Positions 52,456 through 62,785 of a DNA stretch of 64,000 nt are shown piece by piece (position 1 is the stretch's first letter; each line of letters begins with the position of its first letter). This DNA comes from Nemertoderma westbladi. Lineage: Eukaryota; Xenacoelomorpha; Nemertodermatida; Nemertodermatidae. The stretch spans positions 17,389-81,388 of the forward strand of contig JAUCBJ010009066.1 of NCBI GenBank assembly GCA_032718475.1, in the 5' to 3' direction. Below the pieces are notes generated by a model, which was not told the DNA's origin, made no database searches, and saw only the letters and a list, made by a program, of their open reading frames with translations. A program made the translations under genes and the position numbers.

Positions 52456-52559
52456 TATACATTTACGATAAAAAGGGGGGTGGGTCCAAAAACTGAAAAA
52501 TTTGCGTGACATACATACTATTGTTTTTCATTCACTGGCTAATTTAACTTGGCTCAGAG

Positions 52560-53400
52560 AACTCTAGCTGAGAAGTCTCTAGCAGAAAGGGTCTATTTTG
52601 TCTTAATTCAATATTTTCTAAAGTTCCCGTTTATTGATTTCTCGCTGGCCAAACATCTTCTTGATGCACTGATAGAGCCAATTTTATCGAATTATTTTAT
52701 TTCAACGAATGTATAGATAGCTATGGACAGATTGGTTTTGAAGTTCCTACAACATTTCCTAGGTGTGAAATCGTCAACAGCTTATTTTGCGGCATATGAT
52801 GAAACTGGATACTTTCCTTTGGTGATTGATTGGAAATTACGGATCATTAGGTACTGGTTTAAGCTCTTGAAGAGGCTAGGTTACCAAAACAGTTATACAA
52901 CATACTGGTGGAAGGTACGGGTGAGTTGTTGGGCTGGGCGGCTTCAGTCAGGGGTCTGCTTCATTCCTTGGGGTTCTCATGGTTATGGAATGACCAGAGC
53001 AATTGTATTGACAACGAGAATGCAATTATCCTAGAAATTAAATTAAGGTTACAGGATCAATTTATTCAGACCTGGTGGGGATCTATCCGTGATTCTTCGA
53101 AGGGACAGCTTAATATCAAGGAAACTTTTTCAATTGAGTTTTATCTGGATGGACTTGCAGGTCATATTTCTTTTCAACGGCTGTTAGCTAGGTTTCCCTG
53201 TTCCTCCCATGAATTAATGATAGAAACTGGACGGTGGTAAGACATACCAAGGAACCAGAGCTTATGTCCGATGTGTGATAGTGGTCTAGTAGAAGACGAA
53301 TTCTATTTTCTTCTCGTTTGTAACGCTTACAGTGAGATACCGAGTCGTTTCCTGGATATCCGATTCGTCATCTGTCATATGTCCTTCAATAAATAAATTT
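52560..53400 (+). pseudogene. Non-LTR retrotransposon C-terminal fragment
   Basis: The plus strand encodes, with frameshifts, FSLAKHLLDALIEPIL, VLKFLQHFLGVKSS, AYDETGYFPLVIDW, IIRYWFKLLKRL, then LCPMCDSGLVEDEFYFLL. This is the order found after the RT in many LINE polyproteins, ending in a Cys-rich zf-RVT-like segment. It is a different family from the two minus-strand LINE fragments and carries several stops. Confidence 0.65.
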
Positions 53401-53454
53401 CATGGTTGGTTATCAAGAAGTAAAGTCGTGACGTCATCTTAGGCTTAGGCAGAT

Positions 53455-53622
53455 ACTTACATGGAGCTTACAGATACTTACATTCGAGCTTACAGATACT
53501 TACATGGAGCTTACAGATACTTACATGGAGCTTACAGATACTTACATGGAGCTTACAGAAACTTACATGGAGCTTACAGATACTTACATGGAGCTTACAG
53601 ATACTTACATGGAGCATTTAAG
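53455..53622. repeat. 21-bp minisatellite
   Basis: About eight units of agatacttacatggagctta plus c. It is open in one frame (AYRYLHG repeated) only because 21 is a multiple of three. Confidence 0.93.
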
Positions 53623-54417
53623 ATAAGGCGGGAAAAAATGGGTTGATGGAATGGGGTGTGGAAAAATTAACTATTTTTTCCACGGGTTTTTCTTTTTACT
53701 AAGTTTTTTCTTTCTTTTTTGTTGTTGTTGTTGCTGTAGGGTGGTGCTAATTTGTAATGTAGGACCATCAGCGTTAGCTTGGATTCGAAGCGCGGGGCTT
53801 CTGTAAATGGTGCAGTACGATTGTATTTAGGAGCAAGTACTGTAGGTTATATTGAATATCGTATACAGAGTATATGTGCAATGTTTATAATAAGTGCAAT
53901 ATTATTCTTGGTGGAGGGAATTTGCGTTATTGTGCGATTATATTATGTTGTGTGTCAGCTATGCCATGAGATTGGCAATTGATTGATTGAATCCACTGGT
54001 ATCAAGTAGCGCACTGTATACTGCTAATACTGCTACTATACAGAACCCACAAAAATTACTTTAGCTACCGAGTACATACATTGTTTATAGAGTATGTTAT
54101 TTATTAAAAGAGAACCTGCGGGAGTCCAAACAGCATATAAACGGTAATATAACAACTGCATTATTATTGTGGATGAATAATATCATGTAGTGTAGACCAT
54201 GAAACTAATGTGTGCTCTGTAGTACAGAGTAGGCCATTAGCTACAGTATATTAACCAATATACTGTATATCAACATTGTACATTACAATAATGTAATTAT
54301 CATTCTCATTATTATTTATTATTATTACACTGTATTCAAATTCGTTGATACTTCTGCAAAGCTTGTGTCTATCATACGCAATGAAACACCAGAAATCGTT
54401 ATCTGTTTGTCTGAGAG
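53623..54417. other. No gene recognised
   Basis: AT-rich with short simple repeats (ttgttg at 53720). Small open frames show no family features. Confidence 0.4.
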
Positions 54418-54675
54418 TCCTACTAGGATCGGTATGCTGCATTGCAGTTGCATTATATAATATATTACATATATATATTAAGAATGCAGTGCCGGCTTGT
54501 TGACAAAATTGCACCACCACAACTCCATATCCCAATGAATTTCCCAAGATTATCCCAGTGTCCTTTAAGATGCGTCTCAAGAAAGTCATGGGCTGTCCAC
54601 CATGCTTATTCACTCCATGAGGCTGCCAAAGTACAAGATTATGCACTGGCTGGTCCTCACGGCGAAAGCAATGTC
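54418..54675 (-). pseudogene. LINE C-terminal fragment, same family as 62102-62785
   Basis: The minus strand encodes NLVLWQPHGVNKHGGQPMTF and RRILKDTGI, matching NLVLWQPHEVNKHSGQPMTF at 62139-62321. The DNA also matches over tgtcctttaagatgcgtctc and neighbours. Truncated and interrupted. Confidence 0.65.
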
Positions 54676-55414
54676 TTTCAATACTCAGATAGCTGACCGG
54701 TAGGCAAGGAAGTGCTGCCTACCCGTAAGGAAATCTGTCGAGTTTGCAATTGTGAACAGTATTTAACAATCTTCCTCGTTATGAATTTAATTAATTGTAG
54801 TGTCAAAATACGAGCAAGACTCTCCCCTTTCAATTATTATAAGCCGCGTGTGAAATGATTGAGATTTAATGTGTATTTGAATGAATCTAAAATCTCTATC
54901 CATAGAAACAAAGATAAGAAATTATCAGAACACTGCGTAGAGACGTCAAATATGTAGCAGCCGATCACAGCCGATTGTCAAAATTGGCTTCCCGCGTTTA
55001 CTTAACCCGCCATATCGACCGTTTCCTCGTGATTTTAAAACACAAAAACGCACCGCCGCCGCTTAAAACACACCCAGCCACTCGATTCAGGGCATCTTGT
55101 TACCCCTTATTCAATTGTTTCTAGCCCAACAATTTTTTCGCGCACCAACCCTATTAGCTAGTATAAAATGTAATAAAAACTTTTTAAAAGTTGCTGGGAA
55201 TATAACTTTTTAAAAATGTTGCAGCAACTTGTTCGAGGACTCTTGACTTTTTTGTGGACTCTTGAATTTATCCTGTTGGTTTCTCGAAACATCTCGCACC
55301 TACCTTTTTGTCTCAGTAACTACTTCTACTTAGGACAAATTATATTTTCGTGATTATTTCCTCTTTGAATCTCCTAAGTAAATTAATTTCACTTGACCAC
55401 AATTCATTCTTAAT
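54676..55414. other. No gene recognised
   Basis: Intergenic sequence without a convincing ORF or repeat; a few aactttttaaaa-type words near 55165-55215. Confidence 0.4.
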
Positions 55415-55888
55415 TGTGGGGCGAGCCACGAAGTGAGCGAAGCCTTAGCCTATGGGTGCCATTAACGAGTTGTCTGTCGTCGTCGTCGTCTGTCGTCGTC
55501 GTCGTCATCGTAAATAGCAGTTACCCTCACAGTGTCAAGACGTTGCACAGTTATAAAGGTCGTTAGTCTCCGTTTAGAGAAATTATTTTAACACAAAACA
55601 AGACGAGCGCAACGAGGTTAATGACGGATAAGAGTTTTGTAAAACTAAAAACGTCATACTTAACTTAAATAGCCCTAGTTAGAAGAAGGTTTACAAATGA
55701 CAGTTAAAGTGTGTAAGGGCAAACTGATATGGATCTCTATTTTTACAACTAGACTATCACAAACTGATAGCATCGCCTTCACTCATATATATCACTTAGG
55801 AAAGACAGTTTTCGTATATCTAATAGAGTTTAGTATAATGTACTTTCTATTTCTAATATAGGCTTTCGTGCTGCGCGAAGGCCCCACA
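55415..55888 (+). mobile_element. Dispersed repeat with tgtggggc termini
   Basis: Starts tgtggggcgagccacgaagt and ends gcgcgaaggccccaca, giving an 8-bp terminal inverted repeat. A cgtcgt microsatellite lies inside (55477-55508). Related sequence occurs inverted at 43749-44090 and truncated at 616-650, so this is a multi-copy family. No coding capacity was seen; MITE-like. Confidence 0.65.
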
Positions 55889-56024
55889 AACGTGTCAATA
55901 AGGTGATTGTAAAAGAAGACGCTGCAACTCGCTGCAATTCGCTGCAACGCAGTTTAGATTGTTCGATTAGAGGGGGTTGCCGCTGAAATTTAGTAATTTA
56001 TGTTTATGAAGACAAGTAATAATA

Positions 56025-57140
56025 TATACCAGCAACACATGAAAGGAGAATCACAGTAAACCAGCAATACATGAAAGGATAATCACAGTATACCTGTATA
56101 GTATATACCAGCAACACATGAAAGGAGAATCACAGTAAACCAGCAACACATGAAAGGAGAATCACAGTAAACCAGTAACACATGAAAGGAGAATCACAGT
56201 AAACCAGCAACACATGAAAGGAGAATCACAGTAAACCAGCAACACATGAAAGGAGAATCACAGTAAACCAGCAATACATGAAAGGATAATCACAGTATAC
56301 CAGCAACACATGAAAGGAGAATCACAGTAAACCAGCAACACATGAAAGGAGAATCACAGTAAACCAGCAATACATGAAAGGATAATCACAGAAAACCAGC
56401 AATACATAAAAGGAGGATCACAGTATACCTGTATAGTGTATACCAGCAACACATGAAAGGAGAATCACAGTAAACCAGCAACACATGAAAGGAGAATCAC
56501 AGTAAACCAGCAACACATGAAAGGGGAATCACAGTAAACCAGCAATACATGAAAGGATAATCACAGAAAACCAGCAATACATAAAAGGAGGATCACAGTA
56601 AACCAGCAACACATGAAAGGAGAATCACAGTAAACCAGCAATACATGAAAGGAGAATCACAGTAAACCAGCAATACATGAAAGGATAATCACAGAAAACC
56701 AGCAATACATAAAAGGAGGATCACAGTATACCTGTATAGTGTATACCAGCAACACATGAAAGGAGAATCACAGTAAACCAGCAACACATGAAAGGAGAAT
56801 CACAGTAAACCAGCAATACATGAAAGGATAATCACAGTAAACCAGCAACACATGAAAGGAGAATCACAGTAAACCAGCAATACATGAAAGGGGAATCACA
56901 GTAAACCAGCAACACATGAAAGGAGAATCACAGTAAACCAGCAATACATGAAAGGATAATCACAGAAAACCAGCAATACATAAAAGGAGGATCACAGTAT
57001 ACCTGTATAGTGTATACCAGCAACACATGAAAGGAGAATCACAGTAAACCAGCAATACATGAAAGGGGAATCACAGTAAACCAGCAACACATGAAAGGGG
57101 AATCACAGTAAACCAGCAACACATGAAAGGAGAATCACAC
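56025..57140. repeat. 32-bp minisatellite upstream of the secreted-protein gene
   Basis: About 34 units of ccagcaacacatgaaaggag plus aatcacagtaaa, with variants (aatacatgaaaggataatc, aatacataaaaggaggatc) and a periodic longer spacer (tacctgtatagtgtat). It ends about 60 bp before the ORF at 57200. Confidence 0.95.
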
Positions 57141-57199
57141 AAGTAATAAGTATAGAGACGTCATGAAGATAAAGAGTCATTATGGAAATATTTAATTGA

Positions 57200-57889
57200 A
57201 TGAAAAAATATGCAAGCATAAAAATGGAGTATTCCAAAATGGCAATTATAATAGCTATTAGTTTATCATTATTTTATGTAACGAATTGTTTGGGCTGCTC
57301 TTGTGAAATACGGGATACCCTTTTCATAAAGAGCGCGAGCGAAACACTAAAAAAGTTTTTTGACGACGCCTTGATGAACCTCATAGTTACACAGAACGAC
57401 AAATTGTTCAACAGTACAAACCGTATCGCAGTAAACTGCAGTTCTTGCGGTCTCTTGCACTTCAGATTCTCTGGAATTCCGAGTTATGATTTCCAAGAAA
57501 GGGAAGAGGTTAGATTCTATTTCACGACGACATTCTGTTGGGATAAGTGTTTAGAGCTAAACGAAGCAACTTGCACTCTCCAATTCGACATGGCCACTGA
57601 GCCAGGCGCAGAACCCAGTAGTATGACAAATGATTTGTACCTTTTCAAGAGGGTAGTTTCGTGGGTGGAAGGCTCTTTTTCAGAGAAGACAGGCAGGTCC
57701 TGTCAACTACAATGCCGTGACGGGTTCGGTAGCCAATGCCCATCTGTGGCGTGGGAGGATGACTACGTAGCTGAAACCACGCGCGGGAGCCCAATTGTCC
57801 CGGAAACATCCACAGAGAGCGGCTCCGAGAAAGTCTACCCGACCTATCAGCTTGTTGGAATTCTCTTTCTTGGAGTTTTTAGCTGCTAA
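57200..57889 (+). CDS. Cysteine-rich secreted or GPI-anchored protein, unknown family
   Basis: A single-exon frame of 229 residues with an in-frame TGA directly before the ATG. Met9 or Met14 would make a tighter signal peptide. Residues 14-33 (MAIIIAISLSLFYV...LG) are a clear hydrophobic signal. The mature part has ten Cys in groups: CSC, CSSC, CWDKC...C and CQLQC...C, likely disulfide-bonded. Two N-glycosylation sequons (NST, NCS) are present. The C-terminus is a Ser/Thr/Glu-rich stretch followed by a short hydrophobic tail (YQLVGILFLGVFSC), which fits a GPI-anchor signal or one weak membrane segment. I do not recognise the family. No canonical AATAAA was seen soon after the stop. It is not a shadow of any other gene. 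Confidence 0.7.
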   Translation: MKKYASIKMEYSKMAIIIAISLSLFYVTNCLGCSCEIRDTLFIKSASETLKKFFDDALMNLIVTQNDKLFNSTNRIAVNCSSCGLLHFRFSGIPSYDFQEREEVRFYFTTTFCWDKCLELNEATCTLQFDMATEPGAEPSSMTNDLYLFKRVVSWVEGSFSEKTGRSCQLQCRDGFGSQCPSVAWEDDYVAETTRGSPIVPETSTESGSEKVYPTYQLVGILFLGVFSC

Positions 57890-58913
57890 TATTACCTGGA
57901 AATCAACTACTTATATGGTGGTGAAGGGTACCTGTATACATATACATTTTTGTGTAAAATTATAATATTATAATAGTTATGTACTTATTTATCCATTGAT
58001 GGTCGGGTTACACATCATGCTTAGGCCTTTAGTAAAAAAATATAAAAATATAGCAGTTTTTTGCAGGTCCGTTTTTTTTTAATTGTATACAATAATTTTG
58101 AGATTTTTATATGTAAATACCTCAAGTGGAAGGATCAGCGCAGGAATGCAGTTAGTTCTCGGTAAAAAAAGCTTCACACAATGCAAATGGACCTACAATG
58201 TAGGGTAGACTACGCAATGTTTTATGGAAATTTCGGGAATGTTACCTTAGGGGAGGGTTACAGTTGCTGAAAAAAACCATTCGTGAAGATGTAATGTACG
58301 AACTATTGTGTACCAAAAATAGCTGTCCCAGTATTTTTGATTATTTTCAAAGTGGTGAACATATAAGGGGTGTTCTCACTCCCTGGCTTACAGGTGCTAC
58401 TATATTACAGGTAAAAATGTGAAAAGAACCATCCGTTGGTCGGTTGGTATTTCCAAGCCTATGCTCAGTAACCCAATGCGATAATAATTAATTAATAGTC
58501 CAGTGATCACTGTCCTACAGCAGGGTCCGATACATGTGATATCACATGTATCGGAACTACGATGGTATACTCACGGTATCCACACTGATAATCTAAAAAT
58601 AGCTTTTGGATTTGAAAATATCATAAAGTTTTGTTGGATTAATTGAAAAATTTCATTCAGTATTGTTTGTGCTGTGCATTGTATGTAGTCCTATATATAC
58701 TTTTAATATATTATTATTATTAATTTATTTATTATTAACTAATTTACCTCGCCTGGAGGCGTATCTTCCGCTCTAAAAAATTATTAATTAATTTATCTGA
58801 TTCTGTAGTTAAATGTAAATCCGTGGTGGTATCTGTTGGTAGATATAATCTATAATTTTTTTTTGAATTAAGTGGTGTTAATTAAATTCCTTAATTTAAT
58901 GTGTAGCCTAGTG
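57890..58913. other. Intergenic, with a perfect 30-bp palindrome
   Basis: No coding signal. A perfect palindrome lies at 58526-58555 (arms tccgatacatgtgat), with a smaller one (cagtgatcactg) at 58501-58512. Confidence 0.6.
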
Positions 58914-59135
58914 TACGGTGGCTGAATGTCGCCACTTTAATATAAAAAATCGTTTCACTTTAAAGGTAGAAGCGTAAAGAAGCAAGTTACAGAGGCGGGT
59001 CGAAAGGAACCAAAACAATAAACGAGAGCTAGGAATATTGTACAAAACCCAATTTAGCTAGGCACACCCGCGGTGATCTTGAAACTTTAAAGTGAAACGA
59101 TTTTTCATATTAAAGTGGACACATTCAGCACGGTA
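58914..59135. mobile_element. 222-bp MITE with about 55-bp inverted ends
   Basis: The left end (ctgaatgtcgccactttaat) and the complement of the right end (ctgaatgtgtccactttaat) pair imperfectly and extend through aaaatcgtttcactttaaag in both arms. No coding capacity. Confidence 0.65.
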
Positions 59136-59784
59136 CTATTGTATTTAAATTTCCAATGGTATAAATAAAAAATATTTAGTTCAAGTTAAAGTAGTTAAAG
59201 TTTGCTTTTGTTGCTATTTTTGATGTGTGCGTTATGTTAATAATCGGGTGTTATAATATACTTTGTTCTTGAAGTAATATGACATTTTGTTAACTTATAT
59301 ATTCAACTTTAACAAAAGTGACAAATCTGAACTAGTATCTCGAATTTACACCATGACCCGTAATAATATAGTGTCATTTTCTGATGACACGGACCCCCCC
59401 CCCCCCCCGAAATTTTTCTACAGATCTTTATCATATTGCTTGAAATTTGAAACACAACTTGTTCAACTCACCGTGGTTGTTACCATGAAGCCGGAATTTT
59501 CGATTTCGCCGTTAAATTTTTCCTATAAGAGTTTTAAAAAAGTGTCTTTTCCGAAATCGCACCCTCTGTTTCATTGCCATTCTTCACTTTAGTCGTAATT
59601 TTTTCACATCAATAGAAAGCTTGCGTTGAAAGGATTCCAAATATGTAACAATATCTGAATTTCGTTGAGAAACGGCTGAGATATAGGCGTTCAAAGATTG
59701 AACGCCTAATTATTGTACGCTGCAGGTTATTGTGTCCTATTGTTTTCACATATCAGTTTTGAATATTATTATTACTTTTGTTCG
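59136..59784. other. No gene recognised
   Basis: A 101-codon frame at 59287-59592 spans a C15 homopolymer (59394-59408) and shows no family features; I do not call it. Confidence 0.45.
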
Positions 59785-60095
59785 GTACCGCTTTGCAAAT
59801 CGAACTAGTGACCTCCGGGTTGGAAGTCTGACGCAAAAACCATTCAGCTAGCGGCTCAGGTTAAAGGTAAACCTGGAAATACTACCTGATACATTGTATG
59901 TCCGCAATTTACCTCCTCATGGCCTGCCACCTGTCAATAGAATCACCTGCTACCACTATGCTCAATCCTACTGTACTTGGCCGTCTTTAATAACCTGGGT
60001 TCGATCCCACCTGGATGTCATTGCCGACTTTGCAAAGCTGTGCCCAACATAATTAATAATAATATGAAACCACTCATTCACCCAAAACACCAATA
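59785..60095. mobile_element. tRNA-derived SINE pair, inverted, related to 2441-2725
   Basis: 59790-59870 on the minus strand reads ccgctagctgaatgg (A-box-like) and ggtcactagttcgat (B-box-like). 59998-60050 on the plus strand has ggttcgatcccacctgg, then gactttgcaaagctgtgccc and a tail with aaaccactcattcacccaaa, as in the intron 6 copies. Confidence 0.6.
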
Positions 60096-61450
60096 ATGAG
60101 TTTTTAATATGGTTCTTAAAGTTTGTCAAGAATATATCATCGACATATGATACTGCTGGATAAGGAGTCTTGGCCCTCTTGTGCTTTACTTCTATTTTTC
60201 CAGCTCTTTTTTTGCTTTTGTTGATAGGAAATAAAGATAAAAAAGATAGGAAGTATACCTTCCTTCTGTATATCGCCGTACAACGAAGCTAAAATATTCA
60301 CATAGTAAATTGGTCTAACAGTTCAAAGTAGAGATGCTCCGATACCAGACAATGTCCCGTATGCATAAAACAATGGTAATTTTACTACGGCGTTTCTCCA
60401 AGGATCGTAAGTTGGATTACAACTATCGTAGCCACGATCCTAGTATATTGGTTGGTATGCATAAAATTTGTCGAGCATACTTTATGAACGCCCCCTAATA
60501 TCTATTACAAAATATATTTACAGCAGAAAACATTAATTGAAAAGGAACACTTTAAAAGTTTATTTGAGATAAATTATTATCAAGCAGAGAACTCACATCG
60601 AGTGATTCAAATAACAAATCACAAGGATGAGGACGAGGAATTTAAATAAATTCGCGATGTGCAGAAAGGACGTCGTATTCCTTCGACTTATGTTCTGTCA
60701 TCGAAATGACACGAAACATAAAAGTGTGATTTATACATAAGTAAAATAGCTATAATTCCTGTTCGAATAATCTGGTTTAAATTTAAACCAAAAGCAACGC
60801 GCCCGTGCCTGTTTTGTTACTTTTATTGTTCCCTTCCAGAGATCCAACAAATTTATTTCATACTTAGTTGTTTTTTTATATATTTTAAAGACTATTAAAA
60901 AAAAATTCATCTAGAACTAAGAAATAAATTTTAAATATATAAATAAAATTAACAAGTCTTTAAACATTTGAAAAGATCTGAAAAAACTAGAAAGTTTTTA
61001 TTGAATGATCTATGATCAAACATAGGGTCTAACATAATTTATCTAGAATAAGCAATATTTAACCGCAGTATATATGATAAATGAAACGAATATAACATTG
61101 TCGTGAAGGTGAATATTATATTTAACAATAAAACTACGTATTTTATGTTAAATAACATATTCACTAAAAGCTCAAGAAATTATATTTACTGAGATTAGCA
61201 ATTTTAACAAAGATTTTAACAATTTTAACACGAGAGGGGGCGTTTGATGAGTGCTGCATTGAGTGCTGCTCTTTTTATGCCAGTTACTGTAGGCCTACAG
61301 TAGTTGCAGACACAAGGATACTGTAACTGTAGGTAGACTAGGCCTACCTAAAATATAATCTAATGTCCGCCACGGTACTAACTACTGTAGGCCTGCACTG
61401 GAACTGGATGTTAAATATTGTTAAATTAGGATAGCAATGCTTAAACAGTA
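60096..61450. other. AT-rich stretch without a recognisable gene
   Basis: No supported gene. A small hairpin lies around 60403-60443 (aggatcgt ... acgatcct). A short minus-strand frame near 60110-60230 contains SYVDDIF but lacks other RT features. Confidence 0.4.
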
Positions 61451-62101
61451 ATGGACAAGGATAAGTTATTCAAAAGCCTATACAAGGCATATGAGGCTGT
61501 TCACTCGGACAAAAATAAATCAGTTATACAGAATGAAATCACCAAAATGTGGACAAAACTGAAAACGGACAATGATAGTGTTCAGAAGTTGTCAGATAAA
61601 ACTCAAGAAACTATTTACGAACTTAACAGTACTTTAATGAAGAGGAAAAGTACATTAATGTCGATGTGAGCTAAATTCGGAAATACCAGTTCGACTTGTT
61701 CCGAGGTTCGTGGTTCCGAGGTCACAGAAACTGAAACTTCACAGGCAGTCGCCTGTATCACGGTAACATAACCTACCAGTATCGTAGGTGACCCAGTCTT
61801 TATGGGTACGGAGATTTCAATAAATGCGCCCATGTCCAAAGAACCCACTTTAAACCCAAAATGCCCAGCTCAGGATGAATTAAAAAAAACACTTAGATCT
61901 TGTGAACAGCGATTTGGTCGGATTGTACAAAAGGAAATCTCTTGGTGTAGCTACAATGAAGGATACCGAAATTATGGAGGTAAAAAAGAAAACAAAAAAC
62001 CATTTAGAAGAGAAAGCTAAAGAATAAAATTTATGAACAAAAAAGACAGCAAAAATTTCGTGCCAAACGGAGGGCTGTTTTAATTAAATTGATGAAAGAC
62101 T
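61451..62101 (+). pseudogene. Decayed transposase-like gene, 5' part (copy A)
   Basis: Starts with a 72-codon frame (MDKDKLFKSLYKAYEAV..., then a stop where copy B has Trp) and continues as AKFGNTSSTCSEV, SIVGDPVFMGTEI, KEPTLNPKCPAQDEL. Nucleotides 61645-62101 recur at 62786-63240. The copy stops at ttgatgaaagac where a LINE fragment begins. Confidence 0.55.
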
Positions 62102-62785
62102 ACTAGTAGGATCGGCATGCTGCATTGCAGCTGCATTTTTAAGAATGCTGTGCCGGCTTGTCGACAAAATTGCGCCGCCACAACTCCCTATCACCCATGA
62201 CATTTGCTAGATCATCGGCATCTTCAAGGCCAGTGTCCTTTAAGATGCGTCTCAAGAAAGTCATGGGCTGTCCACTATGCTTATTCACTTCATGAGGCTG
62301 CCAAAGTACAAGATTATGCACTGGCTGGTCCTCATGGCGAAAGCAATGTCATGCAAAGCGGAGGCGATTTTGTTCTAGTGTCAAGCTTGGGGGAACCAAT
62401 GAGACACCTCCATTGTTATATTGTGTCTGGTTGGAGATGTGTGAATTGTACTTGATACAATGAACCCGGCGTAGCATTCTTGTGAATGTACCATCCAGAG
62501 ATTTGGTGTCCTAGGCAGTTAGAGCCCAGCATGGATTCCCATAGAGGAGTACTGGAACTACTGCTGCTCTAAATAATCGGACCTTAAGTTTCCGATTAAT
62601 TCTCGGTCACTTCCAAATCCTGGAAAGCCTATTCAAGGGTGCCCATGCCTTTCCCTTACGTATTCGAAGGTCCTCACCTGACTTCCGGATCCATGATCCC
62701 AGGTAACATAAGTCGTCCACATGCTCAAGCATGCCATCCTTTGAGCTTATGCTCATCCGATCAGAGACTTGCTGAGGACTTTCAA
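62102..62785 (-). pseudogene. LINE reverse transcriptase C-terminal fragment, inserted
   Basis: The minus strand encodes LCYLGSWIRKSGEDLRIRKG, KAWAPLNRLSRIWK, a frameshifted middle, then LWQPHEVNKHSGQPMTFLRR, KDTGLEDADDLANVMGDREL and WRR. The order YLGS-RKG-AW...IW, then DTGL...DR..WR is typical of a LINE pol C-terminus. It is 5'-truncated, and the related fragment at 54418-54675 shows the family is repeated. Confidence 0.75.

Noticed and set aside
54251-54646. 131-residue minus-strand ORF
   Set aside because: Only its first third is LINE-derived; the rest runs into AT-rich sequence without coding character. It is annotated as a LINE fragment instead.
59287-59592. 101-residue ORF
   Set aside because: It spans a C15 homopolymer, whose length is unreliable, and has no recognisable domain or signal.
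60110-60230. Minus-strand SYVDDIF resembling the YVDD motif of reverse transcriptases
   Set aside because: The surrounding residues are lysine-rich and show no other RT block; part of the stretch borders the SINE tail.
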